53,466 bases of DNA from Lachnospiraceae bacterium (GCA_017544405.1 JAFYEE010000084.1:1-53466); one strand, 5' to 3'; positions 34,348 to 43,777 are shown, counted from the stretch's first letter. Made by a program: numbers and translations. The notes: a model not told the origin generated them from the sequence alone.

Positions 34348-35043
34348 TTTGAGCAGATCCCCCAGACTCGTGACTGCGCCTTCGCCGGACGTATCGGTGA
34401 AGGTCGCTCCTTCCGAGAGATCCGAGGCAGGTTCCTCCTCCTCGAGCTCCCGCATGGTGAGACTGACCTTGCCCTCTTCCGTCTTCAGCACACGCACCTT
34501 TACCTTCTGACCTTCCTTCAGGACCTCGCGCGGGCTCGAAAGCCGCCGGTCAGAGATCTGCGAAATGTGAAGGAGTCCGGAGATGCCTTCCCCGAGCGTG
34601 ATGAACGCACCGTAGGGGACGATGCTCTCCACGGTTCCCTCATAGACGTCCCCCGCCTTGATGCGCCCTAAGACTTCCTTTTTCTGCGCTTCCTTCTGCT
34701 CGCGCAGGAGTACCTTCGCGGAGAGGATGATCTTCTTCGAAGCCTTGTCGACCTCGGTGATACGGACGTCGAGGTGCTTTCCGACAAAATCCTCCGTGTT
34801 CTCCACATAGCTGTCCGAGAGCTGCGATACGGGGATGAAGGCCCGCTGCTCGTCGACGTAAGCCACAGCGCCTCCCTTGACGGCCTCCTTTACCTTGACG
34901 GAGATCGTCTCCTTGGAGCGGAATTTTTCCAGGATGCCCGACCAGACATCGTCCTCCTCCGCATCGTCCTCGGCGAAATACTGCTCATCGAACTGCCGAT
35001 AGGATTCTTCCAGTTCCTTTGCGAAATCTTGCATGGATTCCAT
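34330..35043 (-). CDS. S1 RNA-binding domain protein
   Basis: 237 residues with two S1 domains, about 46-115 (AVKGGAVAYVDEQRAFIPVSQ) and 128-200 (GDVYEGTVESIVPYGAFITL, GLLHISQIS). The N-terminus is acidic. It is shorter than ribosomal protein S1, and resembles the YhcR/RpsA-like short proteins of Clostridia. A role in RNA binding or translation is likely. GAGGGAAC upstream; a second ATG three codons in is possible. It is bracketed on both sides by short tandem repeats. Confidence 0.8.
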   Translation of the reverse strand: MESMQDFAKELEESYRQFDEQYFAEDDAEEDDVWSGILEKFRSKETISVKVKEAVKGGAVAYVDEQRAFIPVSQLSDSYVENTEDFVGKHLDVRITEVDKASKKIILSAKVLLREQKEAQKKEVLGRIKAGDVYEGTVESIVPYGAFITLGEGISGLLHISQISDRRLSSPREVLKEGQKVKVRVLKTEEGKVSLTMRELEEEEPASDLSEGATFTDTSGEGAVTSLGDLLKGLKLD

Positions 35044-35100
35044 TTTTGTTCCCTCGCTTTTTTTAATGATTTACTCCGACCTTCGGTACGCTCCGGCCCT

Positions 35101-35210
35101 TTTTCCGATTTCAGTGCCGTGCCCGGTCGTTTTTTCCGATTTCGATACCTTTCCCGGCTGCCTTTTCCGATCTCAATGCATTGCCCGGCTGCCTTCCCGC
35201 TCTCAATGCC
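35101..35210 (-). repeat. three and a half ~31-bp tandem repeats upstream of the S1 gene
   Basis: Units start at 35101, 35131, 35163 and 35194 with lengths 30, 32 and 31 and a partial last one. Each has TTTTCCGAT-TC-(N)~8-(T/G)CCCGG(C/T). The last unit contains the final codon and stop of the membrane protein gene at 35203. The 159 bases 35044-35202 hold nothing else that I can see. Confidence 0.7.
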
Positions 35211-36030
35211 GCGGCGGATAATACGTCCCTTCCTCATAGCTTCCGGAGGTCTTCACATCCGTGACATATTCCCCGCCGGCATAGAAGTATTCTCCGAGCA
35301 GGGTTCCCGAGTATTCATCCGACATCATGGTCAGGATCGCATACTGCCCCTCCGGGAAGTAATACACGGATGCGCCTTTCGCCGAAGGCGCACGGAGCGA
35401 AGCATCCGCGGCCGCCCGCCTTAAGTCCTCCGTCACCGGCGCATTCCGGTCCTCTCCGTATTGCGGCGGCTCGATCCGGGTCTCCTCCCGGTAGACGACG
35501 TTAAAGTACCGGCACTGTGCAGGTTCGCCTTTCCGGTGGAAGGGATAGATCTGCAGCGTCACCTCCACCGGCCTGCCGTCAACGATGGCGATATAAGAAT
35601 CATCCGACTGTATGATCCCGTTCTGGTAATTGTATGCCAGAAGATATTCGCACCGACCGATCATGACCCGCTCATACACATAGGGAACGAGAAAAATCAG
35701 AACCGGCAGGACGATCATCGCTACGCAGACGACGGGGTGCAGCGCAGGTCCGCTTACTTGCGCTTTGCGCTTTACGGCAAAACGGATGAGGCCGACGATG
35801 CAAAGGATGCCGGACAGAAGCGCTGCAGGTCCCAGAAAGAGAAAATTCCACCCGATATCCACGATCTCGCTGCCGCACAGTCCCAGGCTGATCAGTGAAA
35901 AAAGCAGACAGACGGCGAGAAGCCATCCGACGCGCCTCAGATCGTATTTTTTGTGGAATGTCCAGACCACCAGCACGATCGACAAGGCGAGCAGGAAAAA
36001 TGAGTTGAAATAGATGGCATGTTTTAGCAT
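35203..36030 (-). CDS. membrane protein of unknown function
   Basis: 275 residues with four predicted membrane helices in the first half (about 5-25, 33-55, 62-85 and 100-118) and a soluble C-terminal half, probably outside (IIQSDDSYIAIVDGRPVEVTL). No family recognised. Overlaps the 3' end of the GH31 gene by 7 bases and has GGGAGGAG, so it is the last gene of the sugar operon. Confidence 0.65.
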   Translation of the reverse strand: MLKHAIYFNSFFLLALSIVLVVWTFHKKYDLRRVGWLLAVCLLFSLISLGLCGSEIVDIGWNFLFLGPAALLSGILCIVGLIRFAVKRKAQVSGPALHPVVCVAMIVLPVLIFLVPYVYERVMIGRCEYLLAYNYQNGIIQSDDSYIAIVDGRPVEVTLQIYPFHRKGEPAQCRYFNVVYREETRIEPPQYGEDRNAPVTEDLRRAAADASLRAPSAKGASVYYFPEGQYAILTMMSDEYSGTLLGEYFYAGGEYVTDVKTSGSYEEGTYYPPRH

Positions 36031-38381
36031 GATACTCCTCCCTGCACCTCTCTTCCAAAGCCGTCGATGACCCGGATCCGGCTCACGTCCTCCGCATCCG
36101 TTTCCACGCGCACCGACCGGCTGTCCGCCGTCACCGTGAACCGGACGATTTTGTGATTGTCCGCTGTCAGGGGACTGACACCGTCATCCTCCAGATAACT
36201 TTCTGTGAAGGTTCCGGATTCCATGGGATAGATCCGGTAGCCGTTCTCATCACGGATCACGCAGCCGCCTTTGATGAAATAAACCGGCAGATCATGGATG
36301 CCGCAGGAAAGGTGTTGCTCTCCGCATGCCATGCAGCTGCCCGCTTCCGCAGAGCCTTCGATCGCCGCAGGATCCTCACGGTACCAGTTGCCGTTATTTT
36401 CCGGCAGGGTCAGATCCACCGAGTCGCTCCCCTCCCGGAAGACCGGACTGACAAGCATGTCATCTCCGAAAAAGAAGGTTCCGTATTCACTGCCATACTC
36501 CGGATAGCGGAGAAACAGCGGATAGATCACCGGCCGGTGGTCTTCCGTAGAGCGCCAGATCTGATTGTACAGGTACGGGATCAGATGCTCTCTGAGCGCA
36601 AAAAGCCTCTTCACCTGCGGGATCTCGTCCTCGTAGAGCCAGGGCATGTTGGAGCTTTGGTCCGTATTCCAGGAGTGAAGCACAAAGCGAGGTGTGAAGA
36701 TCCCGTACTGGATCCAGCGCAGGAACAGCTCCTTTGACGGCCTGGGTCCTGCGAATCCCCCGATGTCCTGCCCGAAATTGTAGATGCCGGACAGGCTCAT
36801 CGTCATCGCCATCCGGTGGTTGTATTCAAAATCCTCAAAACAGGTCCGGTTATCGCCGGTCCAGGTGGACGCGATGCGGCTCGTTCCGGGCATCCCGCAC
36901 CGGGATACGGCGTTGGGACGCTGCCCGGCGCCTGCTGCCCCACCGGTTCCTTGCTTTGTGCCTGCTGCCTCGCCGGTTCCTTGCCCTGTTCCTGCTGCCT
37001 CGCCGGTCCCTTGCCCTTCCTCCGTCGCCGCGAGGCTCGCGCGCGTCATCAGATAGGCAAAAAGCGGCTTGATCAGTTTCGCGCGGATCGGCGTGCCGAA
37101 GCCATCCGCGTAGACCTCCTCATCCTGAATATCGTATTCATTGTTGTCATTCCAGGTATTGCGGTAGCCCTTATATGCGAGCTCGCGCCGGACACATTCG
37201 GTCCAGAAGGTCGCCGCCTCCGGATTCGTGAAGTCGAGGTAGCTCCCATAGCCGTCCCAGAAGGGGAATACCGCCGGCTCGCCGTCTGCGTCCTTCAGAA
37301 ACCATCCATGCCCCGCGATCCGGTCATAGAGCGGATGATCCGTCAGAAAGCACGGCTTGATATTGGGCAGGAATTCGATCCCGTTTTCCCGGAAAAATGT
37401 GCTCAGGCCCTCGGGCGAAGGGATCTTGTCCGTATTCCAGTGGAAGACGTAACGCTTCTCCCCGATCTGGGTATATCCGCTGGACATGTAGAACCCGCCG
37501 GGGCGGAAGCCATATTCCTTACATTTTTCGACAAAGCCCTCCAGCTGACGGCTCGCGTCGGGCGCATCGGTGTAGGCCATGGTGCTGCCACAGTACTGCA
37601 GCGTCCACTTCGGCGGCAGAAAATCACGCCCCCTCAGGGATGCATAGGAAATGAGGATTTCTTCGAGCGACCCGAAGAAAACGTAGTAAACGAGGGTCTC
37701 CTCCTCGCAGCGGAAGGACTTGAAAGGCGCATAGTAATTGTTGATCTCGCGGCCGAAGTCGAAGGCTCCGTCCGCATAGGTGTCATAAAAAATCCCGTAG
37801 GAACCGACGGAGTTTTTGCACATATAAAAGGGGATATGCTTGTAGAGTGGATCCGAGGACCTGGCATCGAACCCCATCGCATCCGAGGTTCCCAGGCGAA
37901 ACGAGCGCTTATTTTTGTTCACGTCGCCGGTCTTGTCCCCGAGGCCGTAGATCTCCTCGTCCTCCTCCCGCGTCAGATAGTGACAGCTCCCCCGCCCGTA
38001 CTCATGGCCGAAATTGTAGGCACTGTATGCGCGATCCGCAAAAAGGAGCCGTCCGCCCTGATGGTAACGGATCTCAAAGTTCCGGAGTCCTACGCTGATG
38101 CGCAGATCCCCCGTCCGGAAGGTGGCGATGCCGTCCGCCTCTTCATAGGACGGAACCGACATCCGGAATCCTTCAACCGATAGCTTGTCCCTGCCGGCGT
38201 AGGGCATCCGGTCGTCCGGGCAGACGGAGAAGGTCGGAAAGATCCGCTCCCCGTCCCGGTAGATGGCCACACGCAGCATCCCTTCCATGAAGTCGAGGCG
38301 CACATGGTTGTCCTCCGAAGTATAGAGGAAGGTTGCTCCGTCCTGCTTTTCCAGTGAAAAATCGTGCCTGAATTTCGTCAT
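36024..38381 (-). CDS. glycoside hydrolase family 31
   Basis: 785 residues. Catalytic nucleophile D412 in TWNDNNE and acid/base D510 in STWTGDN, with the beta-sandwich N-domain before (EIYGLGDKTGDVNKNKR). GH31 enzymes are alpha-glucosidases or alpha-xylosidases. Residues ~456-487 are a low-complexity insert of three ten-residue units (GQGTGEAAGT type) exactly where the family has a loop between the RAS and the WTGDN strand. In operon with a GPH symporter and a carboxylesterase, so it probably acts on an imported, esterified oligosaccharide. Confidence 0.9.
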   Translation of the reverse strand: MTKFRHDFSLEKQDGATFLYTSEDNHVRLDFMEGMLRVAIYRDGERIFPTFSVCPDDRMPYAGRDKLSVEGFRMSVPSYEEADGIATFRTGDLRISVGLRNFEIRYHQGGRLLFADRAYSAYNFGHEYGRGSCHYLTREEDEEIYGLGDKTGDVNKNKRSFRLGTSDAMGFDARSSDPLYKHIPFYMCKNSVGSYGIFYDTYADGAFDFGREINNYYAPFKSFRCEEETLVYYVFFGSLEEILISYASLRGRDFLPPKWTLQYCGSTMAYTDAPDASRQLEGFVEKCKEYGFRPGGFYMSSGYTQIGEKRYVFHWNTDKIPSPEGLSTFFRENGIEFLPNIKPCFLTDHPLYDRIAGHGWFLKDADGEPAVFPFWDGYGSYLDFTNPEAATFWTECVRRELAYKGYRNTWNDNNEYDIQDEEVYADGFGTPIRAKLIKPLFAYLMTRASLAATEEGQGTGEAAGTGQGTGEAAGTKQGTGGAAGAGQRPNAVSRCGMPGTSRIASTWTGDNRTCFEDFEYNHRMAMTMSLSGIYNFGQDIGGFAGPRPSKELFLRWIQYGIFTPRFVLHSWNTDQSSNMPWLYEDEIPQVKRLFALREHLIPYLYNQIWRSTEDHRPVIYPLFLRYPEYGSEYGTFFFGDDMLVSPVFREGSDSVDLTLPENNGNWYREDPAAIEGSAEAGSCMACGEQHLSCGIHDLPVYFIKGGCVIRDENGYRIYPMESGTFTESYLEDDGVSPLTADNHKIVRFTVTADSRSVRVETDAEDVSRIRVIDGFGREVQGGVSC
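36931..37020 (-). repeat. three 30-bp tandem repeats inside the GH31 gene
   Basis: Units at 36931-36960, 36961-36990 and 36991-37020, each 30 bases, so copy-number change would keep the frame. They encode the ten-residue repeat in the catalytic domain. Confidence 0.85.
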
Positions 38382-39709
38382 TATGTCGGATCTCCCTTGA
38401 ATGTGTTGGCGATGAGCTTTCCGTAGCCGGGACGCCCCATGCGGATGCCCTTCCTTGCGATGCAGAGCGCCTTTTTGCCGCCCGGCGTCCAGACGGGCGC
38501 GCCCTCGTGATTCGGGTCCCCGGTGCGAGCAAAGGCTGCGATGTAGTCGATCATCCGCGCGGAGATCGCGCGGTCCGTCTCATCGTATGGCCGGAAGCTC
38601 CGGTCCAACGTACCGAAGACGTAACGCAGGTCGGAGGAATGAAAGGCCTGATTTTGATCCCCCGGCGCATCCACATCGAAGTAATACAGGTAGCCTTTGG
38701 TCTGACGGGCATATTTGTGCGCCATGTGCGCGATCACACCCGTGAACATGTCATTGTTCGTATAGCCGACGAGGTAGGGAAGCTCGGCGGGATGCCGGAT
38801 CAGCCGGTCCACGCGGTCCTTCAGAAGGAACCCGTCGATCACGGGCTGGCAGCTCGTCTGATTGTCCTTCCGCACCTTCTTCACTTCTTCCACCGCAGCC
38901 AGGATGCCTCGATCGGAGAGCTGACGGAACTCCTCAAAGGATTTCGCGCCGCTTGTGTCTATCACCTGCTGCCAGTAGGCCTGCGTCGTCTCGTGATCTT
39001 TCGGTAATGCGATCTTCGGAAAGGCGCCCGCACCGGACATCATCACCGCGCGGTCAAAAAGCTTCCGCCCGGTCAGGCACAGATACTGGATGGAAATCGC
39101 GCCCGCGCTCTGCCCCATCACAGTGATATTTTCCGGGTCTCCGCCGAAGGACCGGATGTGAAGGCGCACCCACTCGAGTGCTTTGATCTGATCGTCCAGA
39201 CCGAAATTGCCGTCCCGTCCGTACTTTTCGGTAAGTGACGGATGTGTCAGATATCCGAAGATGCCGACGCGGTAGTTGATCGTCACCAGCACGATGCCGC
39301 GGCGCACATATTCTGCGCCGTCCAGGTAGTTCTCGCTGTTGCACATGGAATTAAAACCGCCGCCGTGGATGTAGACGAGGACCGGATAGCGCCCCTCTTT
39401 TGCGGGCGCGTAGATGTTCAGATTCAGGCAGTCCTCACTGTAGGTAAATTCCGTCCCTTCGCGGAACTCGCGGTAATAGAAGCGGCGCTCGGGCACGTCC
39501 AGGTGCGGAAAATAGGTGCGGTACTGGCTGCACGCCGGACCAAAGGCAGTTGCGTCATAGACGCCCTCCCAGGCTCCGGTCAGCTCCGCATAGGAAAAGC
39601 GGGGCGCCGCCGCATAACGGATCCCCAGGAATTCCCGCATGTCTCCCCGGACATTTCCGCGGATCCGGCCAAGATCGGTATCCAGTTCCATCGTTTTGGT
39701 CTCACTCAT
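38381..39709 (-). CDS. type-B carboxylesterase
   Basis: 442 residues of the alpha/beta-hydrolase fold. Nucleophile Ser201 in GQSAGA, oxyanion segment IHGGGFNS, and SEDCLNLNIYAP, the family signature. FHSSDLRYVF near the end supplies the likely His. Its stop abuts the GH31 start. It probably removes acyl groups from the sugar that the operon uses. No signal peptide, so it is cytoplasmic. Confidence 0.88.
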   Translation of the reverse strand: MSETKTMELDTDLGRIRGNVRGDMREFLGIRYAAAPRFSYAELTGAWEGVYDATAFGPACSQYRTYFPHLDVPERRFYYREFREGTEFTYSEDCLNLNIYAPAKEGRYPVLVYIHGGGFNSMCNSENYLDGAEYVRRGIVLVTINYRVGIFGYLTHPSLTEKYGRDGNFGLDDQIKALEWVRLHIRSFGGDPENITVMGQSAGAISIQYLCLTGRKLFDRAVMMSGAGAFPKIALPKDHETTQAYWQQVIDTSGAKSFEEFRQLSDRGILAAVEEVKKVRKDNQTSCQPVIDGFLLKDRVDRLIRHPAELPYLVGYTNNDMFTGVIAHMAHKYARQTKGYLYYFDVDAPGDQNQAFHSSDLRYVFGTLDRSFRPYDETDRAISARMIDYIAAFARTGDPNHEGAPVWTPGGKKALCIARKGIRMGRPGYGKLIANTFKGDPT

Positions 39710-39729
39710 CTTCTATCTCTCGAAATCCT

Positions 39730-41187
39730 TTACTTCCCGGAACTTTCCCTGCGCAGGAACTCTTCCTTCCGCGTCTGGAGTGCTTCCACCTTCTCTCTGG
39801 AAAGCGGGTACCAGACGAAGAGCATCAGCGCCATCAGCCCGAACATGATCGCGGGGATGATAGTAGCCATCACGTACATCGTCTCCAGCTGGCTCTGCGC
39901 GAAGGTGAAGGTACCGCTGCTGACGGTGGTATAGTAGCCCATGGCCAGCAGAGCGCCGTTGACCGCGATGGCAGAGATCACCTGCCCCAGCTTGCGGAAG
40001 AAATTCAGGAAGGAATATGCCGTGCCGTTGTCCCTGCTTCCGGTGCTCACCTCGATATCATCGATCGCGTCACCCGCCATCGCCCACAGCTGCAGGACGA
40101 AGAGATTGAGCCCGAAGCCGCTGATCAGGCACAGGATCATAAAGGGCCAAAGCGCCTGCCCGGCCGGGATGAACTTCAGGAAAAACATGAGCAGATTCGC
40201 GACGGCCGCTACCGCCATTCCCCACTGCGTGATCTCCTTTTTCCCGAAACGGTGCACCAGCGCCGGCGTAAAGCCCATCAAAATCGCCATCGGCAGATAA
40301 GTCAGGATCGTCGGAAGGGAAACGAAGATGCCGCCCTTCCCGAAATAGTAGCGGATCAGGTAGATATAGTAGCTCTGGGTAAACATCTGCCCGGCCAGCA
40401 GCAGCATCGCCACGCATGCCAGGGAAAGCATCGGCTTGTTGCGGAACACGATCTTCAGGGCCCGCGCGGTATCGCCCTTCGTGCGAGGCGCCGGCTGCGT
40501 CTTCACACGCTCCCGCGTCCCCGAAAAGGCCAGGATCAGGCAGATCATGGAGAGGACGGACATGATCACCACACCCGTCATCAGGACGTCGTATTTTACG
40601 ATGGATTCACCCGTCGCCTTGTCGGTCACAAAGCACATCATCGACAGGACCATGACCGGCATACTTCCGATCGTCGCGCCGGCCGCGCGGAACACGGAGA
40701 GCTTGGAGCGTTCCTTCACATCCATCGTGATCACGGAAGCCAGCGATCCGTAGGGGATCTGGTGCATCGTGTAGATCATGCCGAAGAGAATGTAGGTGAC
40801 GGCCGCGTAGACATAGGCCGGTGTGTTGTGCCCGGGATCCGCGCCGAAGCCGGGGAATTTCACGAAGAGGAGGATTGCCGAGATTGCCAGCGGCAGCGCC
40901 ACATACAGCATCCACACGCGGTATCTTCCGAAGCGGGACACCTTTACCGTATCGCAGATGCGGCCCATGATCGGATCGTTGATGGCATCCCAGACGCGGG
41001 CCACGACCAGCATGACCATGATGAACATGGGACTCAGGATCAGCACGTCGGTGTAGTAGGTCTGAAGGATGGAAGTCACCAGTGAAAATGCGAGGCATCC
41101 GCCCGCATCTCCCAGAGCATAGGCGGTGTACTCCTTTGTCTTCAGGCCGCTTGCCTGCGCGATCATGCTTTTTTCGGTTGTTGTCAT
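39730..41187 (-). CDS. GPH-family sugar:cation symporter (MFS)
   Basis: 485 residues with about twelve membrane helices. WDAINDPIMGRICD and the loop RYRVWML are hallmarks of the glycoside-pentoside-hexuronide family (MelB, XynB, UidB). The ATG at 41187 follows AAGGAGGCC. First gene of the sugar operon (symporter, esterase, GH31, membrane protein). Sugar specificity cannot be read from the sequence. Confidence 0.9.
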   Translation of the reverse strand: MTTTEKSMIAQASGLKTKEYTAYALGDAGGCLAFSLVTSILQTYYTDVLILSPMFIMVMLVVARVWDAINDPIMGRICDTVKVSRFGRYRVWMLYVALPLAISAILLFVKFPGFGADPGHNTPAYVYAAVTYILFGMIYTMHQIPYGSLASVITMDVKERSKLSVFRAAGATIGSMPVMVLSMMCFVTDKATGESIVKYDVLMTGVVIMSVLSMICLILAFSGTRERVKTQPAPRTKGDTARALKIVFRNKPMLSLACVAMLLLAGQMFTQSYYIYLIRYYFGKGGIFVSLPTILTYLPMAILMGFTPALVHRFGKKEITQWGMAVAAVANLLMFFLKFIPAGQALWPFMILCLISGFGLNLFVLQLWAMAGDAIDDIEVSTGSRDNGTAYSFLNFFRKLGQVISAIAVNGALLAMGYYTTVSSGTFTFAQSQLETMYVMATIIPAIMFGLMALMLFVWYPLSREKVEALQTRKEEFLRRESSGK

Positions 41188-41204
41188 AAGTGGCCTCCTT
41201 GTAT

Positions 41205-41936
41205 TCAGCAATGTACTTTCAGCGTTCTAAGATATGCCTTCTGCTCGTCCGTGATGCGGTAGCTCTCGATACTCTTCTGGATCGCCCGGTTGTGCGTCCA
41301 GGGAGCGAGGCGCTTTTGCTCCAGGTAAGGGATCACGGCCTCATACTGCTTGGCCAGCGCCGTCGCAAAATACCACGCGATCATCATGTTGATGTAGTAT
41401 TCGTCCGAGCGGATCTGTGCCACCATCTCCGCATACTTTGCATCGAAGCGCCCGTCCAGGAAATGCTCCATCAGCATCCCCACGGCAAAGCGCACCGTAT
41501 AGGTGTGGTCCGACGAGATCCAGCGATCAATGTAGGGAAGGAGCTTTTCCGGCTGCTTTTTGAAGGCCTTCGGTGACATCTGATCGCAGGTCGCCCAGTT
41601 GTCGACAAAGGGGAGAAATGCTTCCACCTGTGTGACACAAGTGTCAAAATCCTTCTCCAGCGAGATCAGGAATGCATGCAACTGTTTCTCCTCGAAGTAG
41701 GTATGCGGGAGGGCAGCGAGAAACTCCTGCACCATGGCTTTGCCCGCTTCGTCCCCTTCGGCTACGCCGCTTCCCTTTTGGACCTTGTAAAGTTCCTTCG
41801 CGTATTCCCTCAGCTGCGGCGTGCGCACGCCGATCACCTTGTCCGGATCGATCGACGGGAGCAGCTTTGCCTGAAAGGCGGCGTAGGGCTTATCCTGCAT
41901 GCGAAAAAGTTCCTCTGTGATCTTCGTTTGCGCCAT
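41205..41936 (-). CDS. AlkD-like DNA alkylation repair protein
   Basis: 243 residues, HEAT-like helical repeats. It has LLPSIDPDKVIGVRTPQLREY near the N-terminus and the DNA-contact helices NWATCDQMSPKAF and ISSDHTYTVRFAVGML, as in AlkD/AlkC DNA glycosylases. It would remove alkylated bases. Start at 41936 chosen for a GGAAAGAG site; an upstream frame overlaps the phosphotransferase gene. The sugar operon follows by 17 bases, so read-through is possible. Confidence 0.85.
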   Translation of the reverse strand: MAQTKITEELFRMQDKPYAAFQAKLLPSIDPDKVIGVRTPQLREYAKELYKVQKGSGVAEGDEAGKAMVQEFLAALPHTYFEEKQLHAFLISLEKDFDTCVTQVEAFLPFVDNWATCDQMSPKAFKKQPEKLLPYIDRWISSDHTYTVRFAVGMLMEHFLDGRFDAKYAEMVAQIRSDEYYINMMIAWYFATALAKQYEAVIPYLEQKRLAPWTHNRAIQKSIESYRITDEQKAYLRTLKVHC

Positions 41937-41967
41937 AGCTTCTCTTTCCCCGGCGGCTTTGGCCGGA

Positions 41968-42948
41968 TCAATCTGCTTCCAGAACCGCAAAGGCCATGTC
42001 GTACATATCCCTTGCGTCCCGCTCATTACGCTGATAGACCGGATTGTCCGGCTCGTAGCGGACGTACCGTTCGACCTCCTCGATCAGCGCCAGATAAGCG
42101 ACCGCCACCGCATAGCGGATGCATTCCTCCCGGCCCGCACGGATCTGCTCCGATGCCGTGCGGTTGTAGATTGCGATCTCCTCCGTCTTCTCATCGAGGG
42201 GCGTTTTCTGTCCCTTCCCGAGGGTGATGAAGTCTGCGATCGGATCCCCGTAGAAGCTCCGCTCCGGATCGATCCAGTAGAGCTTTCCGTCCGCATAGAG
42301 CACATTGGAATCCCACAGATCAAAATTGACCATCCGGCAGGGCACTTTCTCGAGGATCTCCCGGCGGCGATCGATCAGGGCAAGGAACCTCCTTCCGTCC
42401 GGCGTCTTGCGTCCCATCGCCTCGCAGTCCTGTACCAGCGCCTCCGCCATCCCGCGGATCGCCGCGTACCAGGTGTCCTGCAGCCCCAGCTGCGGATAGC
42501 CGAACCGCTCCCCCTTCACGCGGTGGATCTCGGTCAGCATTTCGATCTTGCGCTCCTGCACTGCGCGGTACGCTTCGTCTGTGAACGAAAATTTGTACAG
42601 AGGCTGCGCATCCAGGTATTCCATGATAAAGCAATCCGAGCCGAGATCCCGGTGCGTGAAGTCGGAGGCGATGACCTTCGGCACAGCCAGATCCGTATGC
42701 GCATGGATCTGCTCGTACCAGTACACTTCCGAGTGCATCATCCCCTGCTCATAGTGAAGGACCGGTGCGCTCTCCGGCGGCGCCACCTTCAGCACATAAA
42801 CCATATCCGGAGTCTCCACCCGGAAGGCCGCGTTGAACTCCCCGTCGCCCAGAGGCGCGATCTGCGTGATGCCCGTGATCCCGTGCCGTGCAAAGAGTGC
42901 GCGGATCTCCTCGTCCGTCGCCTGATATTTTGTCTTACTGATCGCCAT
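41968..42948 (-). CDS. aminoglycoside phosphotransferase-fold kinase
   Basis: 326 residues. Lys54 (YVLKVAPP), catalytic segment MVNFDLWDSN (D210, N215, the Brenner motif with Asn in place of His) and D227 (YWIDPER). The APH fold phosphorylates small molecules such as antibiotics, choline or sugars. Long-range annotation as resistance would be unsafe. The start at 42948 has GAGAGGGGGC and overlaps the DUF4317 gene by 14 bases. Confidence 0.8.
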   Translation of the reverse strand: MAISKTKYQATDEEIRALFARHGITGITQIAPLGDGEFNAAFRVETPDMVYVLKVAPPESAPVLHYEQGMMHSEVYWYEQIHAHTDLAVPKVIASDFTHRDLGSDCFIMEYLDAQPLYKFSFTDEAYRAVQERKIEMLTEIHRVKGERFGYPQLGLQDTWYAAIRGMAEALVQDCEAMGRKTPDGRRFLALIDRRREILEKVPCRMVNFDLWDSNVLYADGKLYWIDPERSFYGDPIADFITLGKGQKTPLDEKTEEIAIYNRTASEQIRAGREECIRYAVAVAYLALIEEVERYVRYEPDNPVYQRNERDARDMYDMAFAVLEAD

Positions 42949-43585
42949 ACTGCTCTGCCCCCTCTCTTCCAAACAGCTGATACATCAGCCCTTCCTCGAC
43001 AGCTTCCGGATCGGCGTGGAATACATCGATGGCCTCCTCAGCCGCCGAACGGTTCGAACAAGCCGGATACAGGAAGCCCCAGCCCGGCTTGTCCGGATCG
43101 CCCTTCTCATTCAGCGGACTGATGGTCGTGATCAGGAAATCGTAGGTCTCCTCCGACTCCCACTGACTCTCGTGATCCTGTCCCTTGCGCGGGACATCAT
43201 ATAATCCGTGAAAAACAAAGATCGCAAAATCGTGATCCACCGGATATCCATCCGAGAGCTGGCTGTAAAGGATATCCATGACCGCGTCGTTTTTGAGCCC
43301 GCACTTACGGATCACCTGAAGCAGCTGAAAAAGCGTATCCTTCCCCTTCGCCGAGCGGCGGAACCGGTACTCCTTAAGCTGATCGTTTGTCCGGGAGAAC
43401 GGAACCGTCTTGGCGATCTCCAGATTCCGGGTCTTTTCCGCCCCCGACAGGTTCAGAAAGTGAACATTGAAGGTCCCGCCCACCTCCCCGTCGGCGTCCA
43501 CGTACGCTCCCGCGATCCGGTCGAAGCAGTTCCTCGAAGGCGTCATCCTCCTCGTCAGTTCCAGCATATCTTCTCGAAAAATCAT
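42935..43585 (-). CDS. DUF4317 family protein
   Basis: 216 residues with the opening MLELTRRMTPSRNCFDRIAG and YVDADGEV, and later DHDFAIFVFHGLYDVPRKGQ. This fits DUF4317, a family of unknown function common in Clostridia, although this copy is short compared with many members. Start at 43585 with GAGGGGGGAC. First gene of the operon reading to 41205; its promoter lies at 43707-43715. Confidence 0.7.
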   Translation of the reverse strand: MIFREDMLELTRRMTPSRNCFDRIAGAYVDADGEVGGTFNVHFLNLSGAEKTRNLEIAKTVPFSRTNDQLKEYRFRRSAKGKDTLFQLLQVIRKCGLKNDAVMDILYSQLSDGYPVDHDFAIFVFHGLYDVPRKGQDHESQWESEETYDFLITTISPLNEKGDPDKPGWGFLYPACSNRSAAEEAIDVFHADPEAVEEGLMYQLFGREGAEQYGDQ

Positions 43586-43706
43586 GAACGGTCCCCCCTC
43601 ATCTCTCCCAGGATACATCCATCGGCTCTCCCTCACCGGCTGCATCCGGCTGCATCCTTCCGCAGGTCCGGATGTGATCCTGTGCTTTCGCGGAAAATCC
43701 GGATTT

Positions 43707-43715
43707 ATTATATCA
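43707..43715 (-). promoter_or_regulatory. extended -10 promoter of the DUF4317 operon
   Basis: TGATATAAT on the minus strand, a perfect TATAAT with a TGn extension. No convincing -35 box, which an extended -10 can do without. The 239 bases 43586-43824 form a divergent promoter region with this element, a plus-strand promoter and a short repeat of CCGGCTGCAT near 43630. Confidence 0.55.
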
Positions 43716-43748
43716 TACTTCCGAAGGGATTAACGCCTCCCGCCACTC

Positions 43749-43777
43749 TTTTCAAACGGGGTCCGATGGGCTATGAT
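43749..43777 (+). promoter_or_regulatory. candidate promoter of the SPFH gene
   Basis: TTTTCA (43749-43754), a 17-base spacer, and TATGAT (43772-43777), 47 bases before the ATG at 43825. The -35 is weak. Confidence 0.4.

Noticed and set aside
36931..37020. Possible CRISPR array
   Set aside because: The units are directly adjacent with no spacers, lie in a coding frame, and no cas gene is present. The repeats near 34291 and 35101 fail for the same reasons.
41968..42948. Aminoglycoside resistance gene
   Set aside because: Only the fold is shown. The HxD of the Brenner motif is NxD and nothing points to an antibiotic substrate.
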